Shown in pieces: positions 8,822 through 17,229 of a DNA stretch of 64,000 nucleotides (position 1 is its first letter; the number at the start of each line of letters is the position of its first letter). A model generated the notes under the pieces. The model made no database searches, was not told where the DNA came from, and was given only the letters and a program-made list of their open reading frames with translations. Both the position numbers and the translations under genes were made by a program. Source of the stretch: an uncultured Candidatus Actinomarina sp. (GTDB taxonomy: Bacteria > Actinomycetota > Acidimicrobiia > Actinomarinales > Actinomarinaceae); contig CACNFT010000004.1 of the NCBI GenBank assembly GCA_902619825.1, positions 86,697 through 150,696 on the forward strand. The letters are read 5' to 3'.

Positions 8822-10173
8822 ATAGAAATAACTTTTCTTGGCTCATACTGTAATAGTTTTGAATACATATTTGTAATTTCATTGTAATTAGTATCTTTTG
8901 ATAAATTTATATTGATTTCGTATTCATATAAATTATCAACCTTTTTAGGTCCTAAAATATATTCATTTTCATATTTAATTATTGAATCAGATGAAAATTT
9001 AAAAACTTTATGATTAAGGTTTGGTCCCCATTTTTTTCTAGATATTAGCTCTTCTTTACTCCATTTTGTTATATTTTGATTTTTTAAAGATTCTTTTAAG
9101 TTTATATTTTTTGTTGTAAGTATGATTGTTAAACTATTATTTCGCTTCGACCTCTCTATTTGTCGTAACAGAAAAATTAAACGTTCAGAATTTAATTTAC
9201 CTTTAAAAGATATTGTAGGGTTTACTAATAAATTTAAATCGTATAAATCATTCTCACTTTTTACAGCTTTGTAATCATTAAGTAATTCATTTAAAATCTC
9301 GTCGTGAAAAAATAATTTTAAATTTTTATCAGTATGCTTTGTTTTAAATAATTCAATACAATCTTGTAAAGAGTTTCCATGATAAATTTCTACATTACTT
9401 AGATCAGGAGTTTTATAATTTTCAATTTTATTGAAGTAATTTAGAGATGGATACTCATTGTAATAATGATAATTTCCTCCAAAGTACTTATTTTTAAGTA
9501 CTGACAATTCAATAATGTTTAGAGAATTAAATTTTGGTAAATTGTAAGAATAATCATTGGTATCAAAAAAATGGTAATTTGAAGTTGAATGTGGTTTGAT
9601 TTTCACAAAATTATTCGAAAGTAATATGCAATTGTTAAATTTATTAACTGTACTTAATGCTTTTTGGATTTCCTCTTTGCCACCTGTTTTTTGATAAAAA
9701 TTTATTTTTATTCCTTTTTCTGATAGATTTTTATATAAATTTTTAGTTGTTTTTAAAGAAGGAGTAAAGATTACATTTTTAGAATTAGTGGATAACACTT
9801 TGTCTATTTCTGTATTGTTATAAATACTTAATGAACTATTTTTAATCTTTCTATCTAATTTAAAATGCATATCCTTATATAGATTGAATATTAAAAAACC
9901 AATATTTAAATAATAAGAAACTGCAACGTGTTTTAAAAAAAGTAACTGATCTTGATCTAACTTACTAATAATCCTTTCAACAGGTTTTAAAGTTTTAATT
10001 TTTAAATCTTTATTATGTATATTTACAACAACAGCAGTTTTCTTTCTATTTCTAAAATTCACTGAAACTATTGAACCAATATCAATTTTATTAGATAGAT
10101 TTTTAGGTACTGAATATGTAAAAAGTTGAAACTTATATGTGTTATTTGAGATTATTTCTACATCAGCAAACAA
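8818..10173 (-). CDS. priA: PriA-like primosomal protein lacking helicase motifs
   Basis: The N-terminal 75 residues look like the PriA DNA-binding domain (TYSVPKNLSNKIDIGSIVSVNFRNRKKTAVVV). The gene also sits between coaBC and def, exactly where actinobacterial priA lies. The rest is degenerate. I see no Walker A GKT, no DEEH box and no zinc-binding Cys cluster, and the 451 residues compare with 650-730 for helicase-active PriA. Degenerate PriA-like proteins are known across Actinobacteria, so it probably keeps a structural replication-restart role without ATPase activity. The call rests on the N terminus and synteny. Confidence 0.6.
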   Translation of the reverse strand: MFADVEIISNNTYKFQLFTYSVPKNLSNKIDIGSIVSVNFRNRKKTAVVVNIHNKDLKIKTLKPVERIISKLDQDQLLFLKHVAVSYYLNIGFLIFNLYKDMHFKLDRKIKNSSLSIYNNTEIDKVLSTNSKNVIFTPSLKTTKNLYKNLSEKGIKINFYQKTGGKEEIQKALSTVNKFNNCILLSNNFVKIKPHSTSNYHFFDTNDYSYNLPKFNSLNIIELSVLKNKYFGGNYHYYNEYPSLNYFNKIENYKTPDLSNVEIYHGNSLQDCIELFKTKHTDKNLKLFFHDEILNELLNDYKAVKSENDLYDLNLLVNPTISFKGKLNSERLIFLLRQIERSKRNNSLTIILTTKNINLKESLKNQNITKWSKEELISRKKWGPNLNHKVFKFSSDSIIKYENEYILGPKKVDNLYEYEININLSKDTNYNEITNMYSKLLQYEPRKVISI

Positions 10174-10174
10174 T

Positions 10175-11287
10175 TTAAATCAAAGTATTTTTAATGATCT
10201 CTTGAGCAATGATATGTTTATTTTTTTCTTCTGATTCAAACACTTTGTCTTTTTTATTAATGATGGTTACTTTGTTAGTCTCTGAACCAAATGAATTATC
10301 ATTTATATTATTTATAACTAAAAAATCAGAATTTTTTTCATTAATCTTTTCAAAATTAAGGTCATCATTAGTTTGAGCTGAAAAACTTATTACATTTATC
10401 ATTTTATATTTTTCTTTGTACTCTTTCACTATATCAACGTTTGGTGACAGATTTAATGTCATATTGCCTTCAGTTCTTTTCATTTTTCCTTCTACTTTTT
10501 CTGGTATAAAATCAGAAACAGCAGCAACCATGTACAAATGCTTTGTATCATTTGATTCAATATTCATTGCTTCCTGTAATTCCTTTGAAGTATCAAATGA
10601 AATATTTTTAGCTCCAGCAACAGGAGATATTGTTTTCGAATGTATGTAAACAACATCATATCCTAGACTCATCAATTCTATAGCAACTGCCCTTCCTTGC
10701 TTTCCAGAAGATTTGTTTGTTATCGTTCGAACATCATCAAGATATTCAGAAGTTGGACCTGATGTTACGATAACCTTTTCTTTTTTATTAAATATAATAT
10801 CAAACATTTCTATTGGTTCGATAAGCCTACCTAAACCTTTATCTCCAATATCAAGGTTTCCATATCTGGGACCACAAAATATTACATTGTCGCTTAAATC
10901 AATGATGTTTGACTGTATTTTATTGTCGATGAACATTTCTTCATGCATTGCAGGAGCAACATAAATTTCTTTATCAAACATCAATAAAGTAGAAAGTAAT
11001 AAATTGTCAGCCAAACCATTTGCATACTTACTTATAAAATTTGCTGTTGCAGGATATATAACGATACAATCAGCCCATCTTGCATATTCTATATGAGGTG
11101 ATCCATCTAATTGATCCCAACTATGAAAAATATCATTTTTGTTTTGAAATTCCTCTGAAATATACTTCAATCCTTCATCAGTTGAAAAGACTACAGTTTC
11201 GTTATTTTCTGAAAGTAACGAATGTAATCTTTCTGACTTTGAAGCAGCAATACTACCAGTAATACCAAGTAGTATTTTTTTGCTCAT
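10175..11287 (-). CDS. coaBC: Bifunctional phosphopantothenoylcysteine decarboxylase / phosphopantothenate-cysteine ligase
   Basis: Performs two steps of coenzyme A synthesis. The N-terminal CoaC flavoprotein half starts ILLGITGSIAASKS and contains APAMHEEMF, the substrate-site loop. The CoaB half starts near residue 165 with VTSGPTSEYLDDVRTITNKS and has the VAAVSDFIPE segment. The 370 residues are slightly short of the usual 390-410. It lies one base from the priA-like gene and follows rpoZ closely. In many actinobacteria metK lies between coaBC and priA; it is absent here. Confidence 0.95.
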   Translation of the reverse strand: MSKKILLGITGSIAASKSERLHSLLSENNETVVFSTDEGLKYISEEFQNKNDIFHSWDQLDGSPHIEYARWADCIVIYPATANFISKYANGLADNLLLSTLLMFDKEIYVAPAMHEEMFIDNKIQSNIIDLSDNVIFCGPRYGNLDIGDKGLGRLIEPIEMFDIIFNKKEKVIVTSGPTSEYLDDVRTITNKSSGKQGRAVAIELMSLGYDVVYIHSKTISPVAGAKNISFDTSKELQEAMNIESNDTKHLYMVAAVSDFIPEKVEGKMKRTEGNMTLNLSPNVDIVKEYKEKYKMINVISFSAQTNDDLNFEKINEKNSDFLVINNINDNSFGSETNKVTIINKKDKVFESEEKNKHIIAQEIIKNTLI

Positions 11288-11291
11288 GGGG

Positions 11292-11519
11292 TTATTCTTT
11301 TTCGCTAACCTCTACTTTTCCAGATGCAATCTCTTCAAAAGCAACGGTAAGTGGTTTTCTACTAAGACTTTGTACTTGAGGTGGTGTATATGCTCCAATA
11401 CCTTCACCTAATTGGTTAAAGTATGAGTTTATATCTTTAGCTCTTCTTGCTGACGTTATAACAAGTGCAAATCTGCCAGGTGAGTTTTCTAAAAGTTCTT
11501 CAATTGGTGGTTTTATCAT
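11292..11519 (-). CDS. rpoZ: DNA-directed RNA polymerase omega subunit
   Basis: Small subunit that chaperones beta-prime into RNA polymerase. The 75 residues fit the actinobacterial type: MIKPPIEELLENSPGRFALV, then ARRAKDINSYFNQLGEG and a C-terminal KPLTVAFEEIASGKV. The start overlaps the gmk stop by four bases. The gmk-rpoZ-coaBC order is standard in Actinobacteria. Confidence 0.95.
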   Translation of the reverse strand: MIKPPIEELLENSPGRFALVITSARRAKDINSYFNQLGEGIGAYTPPQVQSLSRKPLTVAFEEIASGKVEVSEKE

Positions 11520-12046
11520 TTTTTCTCCAAGTCATATAATATATCTAATATTTCTTTAATAGTAGCCTTTAAATCTATATTTTTAATTATATAGTCAAAG
11601 TTGCCCATAGATTGGCGTTGTTCTTTAGCTAAATTCATTCTTTCTTCTATAAACTGGTCATCATGACCTCGTTCATTTAATCTTTCAATCAAAACATTGT
11701 CATCAATATCTATAAAAATTCCTATATATGAATCATTTGATGTTAACAATTTTGTTGCACCGTTTACTTCGAGATCGAGGATAATAAAATCATCTCGTTC
11801 TAACTCTTTTTTTGAAGTTCCGTAATAATAGCTACCGTATCTTTCGTATTCTAAAAATTCATCATTACTTATCATTGAATTAAATTCGTCTTCAGATATA
11901 AAATAATAATCCTTACCTTCTATCTCTGATTCCCTTCGAGGTCTTGTTGTATGTGAAGTAGAAAAATAAAAATTAAAATCATTTGATAAATTGTTAATAA
12001 TTGTAGATTTACCAACACCAGAGGGCCCACTGAAAATAATAATCAT
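11516..12046 (-). CDS. gmk: Guanylate kinase
   Basis: Phosphorylates GMP to GDP with ATP. The P-loop FSGPSGVGKST is at residues 5-15. The GMP-binding segment STSHTTRPRRESEIEGKDY follows, then FLEYERYGSYYYGTSK. The 176 residues are slightly short of the usual 190-205. It overlaps mihF and rpoZ by four bases each. Confidence 0.96.
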   Translation of the reverse strand: MIIIFSGPSGVGKSTIINNLSNDFNFYFSTSHTTRPRRESEIEGKDYYFISEDEFNSMISNDEFLEYERYGSYYYGTSKKELERDDFIILDLEVNGATKLLTSNDSYIGIFIDIDDNVLIERLNERGHDDQFIEERMNLAKEQRQSMGNFDYIIKNIDLKATIKEILDILYDLEKK

Positions 12047-12324
12047 GAGTTTTTCACATAGTTAGAAATTGATTCAATGTAATTATCGTTTAAGTCATAA
12101 AATTTTGATTTTTCATTAAGTCCTATATCATCTAAAAAACGAGCAGTTTTAACTTTTCCAAGAACACCAGTTTCTGTTAGATATTTATGTATTCTTATTG
12201 AATTTAATTGATTGTCGTTACTAGCTCTAATAAGTTCATTATCTATGTTCTCAATATTTTTTTCAAACGAGTTGATAAAATCTTTTCTTTTATTTTTAAT
12301 CTCTAAAATATATGAGTCACTCAT
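12043..12324 (-). CDS. mihF: Actinobacterial integration host factor (mIHF)
   Basis: Nucleoid protein specific to Actinobacteria, unrelated to proteobacterial IHF. The 93 residues are mostly helical and carry the S13-like H2TH DNA-binding stretch VLGKVKTARFLDDIGLNEKS near residues 54-73. Its place immediately before gmk is the standard actinobacterial arrangement. This is one of the strongest lineage markers in the window. The N terminus is divergent, as expected of the family. Confidence 0.85.
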   Translation of the reverse strand: MSDSYILEIKNKRKDFINSFEKNIENIDNELIRASNDNQLNSIRIHKYLTETGVLGKVKTARFLDDIGLNEKSKFYDLNDNYIESISNYVKNS

Positions 12325-12698
12325 TAAATCTCCTGAGATAATTTATCAAGTATTCCGTTTACAAATTTTGCTGACTGTGAAGAGGAATGTTTATCTGCAA
12401 GCTTTACCCATTCTGAGATAATAACTTTTGTTGGTGATAAATCCATAATTAATTCTGAAATACCCAATGTTAAAGTAATTAATTCTACTTTACCTATTCT
12501 TTCGTAACTCCAATTATCAGAATAAGTTCGGATTGAATTTTCAATTCTCTCACTGTTAATTTTTGTATTACTAAATAACTGGTTTGCTCTTAGATTCTGA
12601 TTTTCACTTAATGAAGATATATTAAAATCTTTTTCTTTTAAGCTTTTTAAGCCTTCTTCAAACAATGTTTCAAATGTTATTTGTCTAAAATCTTTCAT
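12324..12698 (-). CDS. nusB: Transcription antitermination factor NusB
   Basis: Binds boxA RNA with S10 to prevent early termination in rRNA operons. The 124 residues form an all-helical NusB fold. The N-terminal arginine segment is FRQITFETLF, and the C-terminal signature is IISEWVKLADKHSSSQSAKFVNGILDKL. The start overlaps the efp stop by one base. The efp-nusB pair is conserved in Actinobacteria and other phyla. Confidence 0.93.
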   Translation of the reverse strand: MKDFRQITFETLFEEGLKSLKEKDFNISSLSENQNLRANQLFSNTKINSERIENSIRTYSDNWSYERIGKVELITLTLGISELIMDLSPTKVIISEWVKLADKHSSSQSAKFVNGILDKLSQEI

Positions 12699-13255
12699 TA
12701 AACCCTTGTCATGTATGAATTATCTTTAGTGTCAATTTTAATTATTTCACCTTCTTCAATAAACATAGGAACAACAACCTCCAAACCAGTTTCACAAGTG
12801 ACTGTTTTAGTAGACGATGTTACAGTATCACCCTTAACTGCTGGTTCTGCTTTTGTCACTTTTAATTCAACACTAGAAGGTAGCAGTACATTTAATGGTT
12901 TATTCTCATACATTTGTATAGTTACCTCGCTATTTGGTATTAATAAAAGTTCTATTTCTGCAATGAGATTTTTATCTAATGATACTTGCTCATAATTCTC
13001 TGTATTCATAAATATGAAATTTCCAGATTCATTATATAAATATTGAAATTCTTGTTTTTCAATAAAAGCTTGATCAACATTTTCATCAGCTCTAAAAGTT
13101 TTTTCTATAATTCCACCATCAATAAGATTTTTGAGCTTTGTTTTAACAAAAGCTTTTCCTTTTCCGGGCTTAACATGGGCATAATCCATTATCTGATAAA
13201 TAGTTCCATCAACCAATATAGACTGTCCTGGCCTCATATCATTTGTAGATACCAT
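12698..13255 (-). CDS. efp: Elongation factor P
   Basis: Relieves ribosome stalling at polyproline stretches. The 185 residues contain a KOW-like N domain and two OB-like domains. The tip loop reads HVKPGKGKAFVKTK, so the conserved Lys that reaches the peptidyl-transferase centre is present. No epmA or epmB gene is seen in the window, so its modification state is unknown. It shares one base with mltG upstream and one with nusB downstream. Confidence 0.97.
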   Translation of the reverse strand: MVSTNDMRPGQSILVDGTIYQIMDYAHVKPGKGKAFVKTKLKNLIDGGIIEKTFRADENVDQAFIEKQEFQYLYNESGNFIFMNTENYEQVSLDKNLIAEIELLLIPNSEVTIQMYENKPLNVLLPSSVELKVTKAEPAVKGDTVTSSTKTVTCETGLEVVVPMFIEEGEIIKIDTKDNSYMTRV

Positions 13256-14328
13256 TACGGAATTACACCTTCCTCTTTTGCTTTATTTTTCATATTAATA
13301 AAGTCTGTATAGTCATTTGTAAATGACATTTTTCCATTTTTATCTGTTAGTAAGTAGTATATAAAATCAGTCTCTGGTGTATCAAATACAGCAATTAATG
13401 ATCGCTCACCAAATCCAGATATAGGAGTAGGTGGTAAACCAGTATATTTATATGAGTTATATGGTGATTCTACTTGTAAATCGATTAGTAGTACTTGAGA
13501 TTTACGCTCTTGCAGAGCATATAGTATCATCGCATCAATTTGAAGTAACATATCATCATACAATCGGTTTTTTATAACAGACGAAACAAGTGGTCTGTCT
13601 TCTTCTAGTTTCGATTCAGCTTCAACAAGACTAGCAACTGCAAAAAGTTCACTCGTAGAATTTATCCAATTAGGTGTTGAATAGGTAACGAGCAATCTAT
13701 CAATTACGGCTTCGAGTTCATTAACTAAAATTTGTAAAATTTCTTCACCAGATGCATCTAAAGCTATTTGATAAGTGTTTGGATATAGAAGACCTTCCCA
13801 ATTTTGTAACTTTGAAACATCACCTAAATAAACATATTTACTTTCTACATTTCCAGATAAAAGTGAATTCGTAAGTAGATCTACATCGTAACCAGTTTGA
13901 GAAGAGATAGATTCTATTGTTTCAGTTATCCAAAGTCCTTCCGGAATAGTAATTGTGTAAGTTTTTAATGGTGGTCCCTTTAATAAAATATTACTTATCT
14001 CTTCGAACTCTAACTTATTTGAAATTTCATATTCTCCAGCTCGTAATTTGTCACCAAGATTCTCATTCCTTAGATATATTTCAAAAGCTAATGAAGACGA
14101 TATAATTCCTTCTTGTGCAAGTATTGATGAAATCTGTGCCGCTGAGGCACCTTGTGGAATATTTATTAAAATAATTGATTCTTCTATATCGTCATTATTT
14201 GAAACCATACTTGCTGTTTGGTTTATTGTTGAAGCAATATTTGAAGCAAAATTAATTGCAATAAATACAGTAAATATTGTAAATACAAGAGATATTACAA
14301 GTCGATTTTTAAAGTAATAATTAATCAT
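13255..14328 (-). CDS. mltG: Endolytic transglycosylase MltG
   Basis: Membrane-anchored lytic transglycosylase that cuts nascent peptidoglycan strands. A single N-terminal membrane segment (about residues 10-30) is followed by a LysM-like YceG domain (IPQGASAAQISSILAQEGII). The catalytic domain has the Glu in ASLVEAESKLEEDRPLVSSV and the NRL motif that follows. The 357 residues fit the family. The mltG-ruvX pair is standard; mltG overlaps ruvX by eight bases. Confidence 0.93.
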   Translation of the reverse strand: MINYYFKNRLVISLVFTIFTVFIAINFASNIASTINQTASMVSNNDDIEESIILINIPQGASAAQISSILAQEGIISSSLAFEIYLRNENLGDKLRAGEYEISNKLEFEEISNILLKGPPLKTYTITIPEGLWITETIESISSQTGYDVDLLTNSLLSGNVESKYVYLGDVSKLQNWEGLLYPNTYQIALDASGEEILQILVNELEAVIDRLLVTYSTPNWINSTSELFAVASLVEAESKLEEDRPLVSSVIKNRLYDDMLLQIDAMILYALQERKSQVLLIDLQVESPYNSYKYTGLPPTPISGFGERSLIAVFDTPETDFIYYLLTDKNGKMSFTNDYTDFINMKNKAKEEGVIP

Positions 14329-14698
14329 TTTTTAAATGTGAATTTAGTATTTCTAATGCTGCTAAGTCATCATTTCTTACTGTTTTATCATTTGTTAACT
14401 TTGAAGTCATTCGTTCATCAATTTTATGTATTGGAACAGTTGTGATAGATTTTAGATCATTTTCAATAAATTCATCTACCACATTACTCATACGTGTTTG
14501 ATGAGAATTTAATCCTATTGGATAACCAATTACAATCTCATCTATTTCGTGATCAATTAATGATTGTTTAATTTCATCTAAAACATCCAAAGATTTATTA
14601 TCCAGGACCTTATATGCATAAGCCGAATTTATTGATTGCTTTTTTAATGCAAGACCAACGTAACGTTCACCATAATCTATAGCTATTATGTTTTTCAC
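14321..14698 (-). CDS. ruvX: Putative pre-16S rRNA nuclease, YqgF/RuvX family
   Basis: RNase H-fold nuclease; E. coli YqgF processes the 5-prime end of 16S rRNA. The first strand with the catalytic Asp is IIAIDYGERYVGLAL, and the second motif is EIVIGYPIGLNS. The last acidic motif near the C terminus is DDLAALEIL. The 125 residues are a little short of 138-150. It overlaps alaS by four bases and mltG by eight. It is a RuvC-fold protein but is not the missing RuvC of this genome region. Confidence 0.92.
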   Translation of the reverse strand: MKNIIAIDYGERYVGLALKKQSINSAYAYKVLDNKSLDVLDEIKQSLIDHEIDEIVIGYPIGLNSHQTRMSNVVDEFIENDLKSITTVPIHKIDERMTSKLTNDKTVRNDDLAALEILNSHLKND

Positions 14699-17229
14699 TT
14701 GAGATTGTTAACAATAGATTCTTTAACATATTTAAGGGTTTCATCTATTGAGTAATCATTAGGACCCCCACCAACTGATAAAACCTGATCTTTTGAGGCT
14801 CCCCCACCAAAATTTTTAGAAGTTTCTATAACAAGTTCAGATACATTCATATCTTTAATAACTTTCTCATTTTTCATAGCAACTATGACAAATTTTGACT
14901 CTATTTGTGAAATTAAATATATGTAATCAACAACTCCATTGTTGATCGAATTAATAGCTACATTTCTTATATCATCAACTGTATCCATTGAAACTTGATT
15001 TATGAATACTTTATAATCACCAACATTCTCAAATTTATTAGATATCTGTTCAACCATTTCGTTGTTTCTAATTTGTTTAAATTGATCAACCTGTGATTTA
15101 AGTTCCTCATATGAATTAAAGAATGATTCGAGTTTAGTAGGTACATTTTCTATATTTGTATTTAAAAGATTGCTTACACTTTTATATGAATTGTAAGCAT
15201 TAGTCATAAAATCATAGGCTTCAAATCCTGAAAGCATCTCTACTCTTCTTAGATTTGAGCCAATTGAAGACTCATTTAATAAAACTATTAATCCTATTTC
15301 ATTTGAATTAGATACATGCGTTCCTCCACAAAGCTCTTTAGAGAAATTCCCAATATTTACTACTCTTACATCGTCATCATATTTATCACCAAAAAATGCC
15401 AATGCACCTTCTTTTTTTGCTTCGTCAATATTCATTACTTTTGTATCTACTTTTAAATCAGAAAAGACATTTTTATTACTTAATGTGAAGATCTCATCAA
15501 GTTCTTCCTGTGTCACTTTTTCTGAATGACTAAAATCAAATCTAAATCTTCCAGGAGCAACATATGATCCTGCCTGAGCAACATGGTCACCAAGAATATT
15601 TCTTAAAGATGAATGCACTATATGTGCAGATGTATGACTTTTAGATACAGATCTTCTAAATGATTCGTTTACTTTAGATTCAATTTTTTCTCCTGATTGA
15701 ATTCCTATATCTTCTTTTATTACTAAGCCGGTAGCACCAGAGCTAGATTGAACGACATCAGCTACTGTATATTCTTTATCTTCAAATACTATTGAGCCTT
15801 GGTCAGATATTTGACCCCCAGCTTCATAATAAAATGGCGTAGATTCAGTAAATATCGTTGTTGTACCATTTTCATTCAGTACTAGTGTTACTTCACTTAT
15901 GGTATTCGTATTTTCATAACCCGTAAAAACGTTGCAATCTACATCAAATTCACTTATATTTGATACCTCTTTCTTAAATGCACTAGATTTAGCCTGATGA
16001 TCTTTAAACTTTTTCATATACTTATCATCATTTAATTGAATATTATTTTCAAATGCAATCTCTTTTGTAAGTTCGTATGGAAAACCGAAAGTTTCAAATA
16101 AATAAAATGCTTTTTCCTCATCAAATGAATCCTTATCTTTAATAAGCCTATTTATTTCAACTGTGCCTTTTTCTAGTGTCTTATGAAAGAGATTTTCTTC
16201 AGTAGTATAAAGTTTCTTAATTTTATCAATATTCTTATAAAGGTCTGGATAGTGATCTTTGTAAATATCAACAATTGGAGATATTAGAAATTCAATAGTA
16301 TCTATTTCATTTGTTAAACCATAATATGCTCTGATTGCTCTTCTAATTAGCCTCCTTAAAATATATCCTCTACCCTCGTTTGTAGGCACAACACCATCTG
16401 AAATCATAAACGTTGATGCTTTCATATGATCCAATATGATTCTTTCGTATTTTTTATTCGGATTTTTAATTTTTGGCTTTAATTGTTCATAAATTGATTC
16501 AAAAGTATCTATTTCAAATGGTGACTCTTTATCTTGAAGAACCATAGCAATACGTTCAAGACCCATTCCTGTATCAATATTTTTTGCAGGTAATTCACCT
16601 ACGACATTGTAAGGTTCGTCTTGTATTGATTCCATAAAAACTAAATTCCAAATTTCTATGAATCTATCTTCCCCACCACCAATTGGACCACCTTCTTCTC
16701 CATAGTCTGGTCCTCGGTCAATAAATATTTCGGAGCACGGCCCACAAGGTCCAGGGATATTCATCTGCCAAAAATTGTCTTTATCACCTCTCTGTATTCT
16801 TTCTTCAGGAACACCTATTACGTCTTTCCAAATATTGAATGATTCTTCGTCATCTTTATAGACTGTAAACCATAGATCATCTGGATTAATTCCTAGATTT
16901 TTAGTTATAAATTCATATGCATGTTTTATAGCTTGTTCTTTAAAATATTCTCCAATACTAAAATTTCCAAGCATTTCAAAAAAAGTAAGATGACGATCTG
17001 TGTCACCGATTATATCAATATCAACTGTTCTTATGCATTTTTGTGATGAAACAAGATTTATATGTGGTGGTTTATTGTTACCTAGAAAATAATCTTTAAA
17101 TGGAACCATTCCAGCGGCTGTAAATAGTAAGGTTTCGTCTATAGGTATCAATGAAGCTGATGGCATAATCTTGTGATTATTTTGTTCAAAGAATTTTAAA
17201 AACTCTTCTCTTATTTCATTACTATTCAT
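14695..17229 (-). CDS. alaS: Alanine-tRNA ligase
   Basis: Charges tRNA-Ala and edits mischarged Ser/Gly. The 844 residues (usual 870-890) contain the class II core in the first 240 residues, including TAAGMVPFKDYFLG and CIRTVDIDIIGDTDRHLTFF. The editing domain has HTSAHIVHSSLRNILGDHV and the zinc-type ELCGGTHV. A C-Ala domain with GGGASKDQVLSVGGG closes the protein. The start codon overlaps the aspS stop by eight bases. In actinobacteria alaS commonly lies in this mltG-ruvX neighbourhood. Confidence 0.97.
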   Translation of the reverse strand: MNSNEIREEFLKFFEQNNHKIMPSASLIPIDETLLFTAAGMVPFKDYFLGNNKPPHINLVSSQKCIRTVDIDIIGDTDRHLTFFEMLGNFSIGEYFKEQAIKHAYEFITKNLGINPDDLWFTVYKDDEESFNIWKDVIGVPEERIQRGDKDNFWQMNIPGPCGPCSEIFIDRGPDYGEEGGPIGGGEDRFIEIWNLVFMESIQDEPYNVVGELPAKNIDTGMGLERIAMVLQDKESPFEIDTFESIYEQLKPKIKNPNKKYERIILDHMKASTFMISDGVVPTNEGRGYILRRLIRRAIRAYYGLTNEIDTIEFLISPIVDIYKDHYPDLYKNIDKIKKLYTTEENLFHKTLEKGTVEINRLIKDKDSFDEEKAFYLFETFGFPYELTKEIAFENNIQLNDDKYMKKFKDHQAKSSAFKKEVSNISEFDVDCNVFTGYENTNTISEVTLVLNENGTTTIFTESTPFYYEAGGQISDQGSIVFEDKEYTVADVVQSSSGATGLVIKEDIGIQSGEKIESKVNESFRRSVSKSHTSAHIVHSSLRNILGDHVAQAGSYVAPGRFRFDFSHSEKVTQEELDEIFTLSNKNVFSDLKVDTKVMNIDEAKKEGALAFFGDKYDDDVRVVNIGNFSKELCGGTHVSNSNEIGLIVLLNESSIGSNLRRVEMLSGFEAYDFMTNAYNSYKSVSNLLNTNIENVPTKLESFFNSYEELKSQVDQFKQIRNNEMVEQISNKFENVGDYKVFINQVSMDTVDDIRNVAINSINNGVVDYIYLISQIESKFVIVAMKNEKVIKDMNVSELVIETSKNFGGGASKDQVLSVGGGPNDYSIDETLKYVKESIVNNLK

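Noticed and set aside
14321..14698. ruvX as the missing Holliday junction resolvase
   Set aside because: It is a YqgF-family protein in its usual place beside mltG; the family acts on rRNA, and it would coexist with RuvC in most bacteria.
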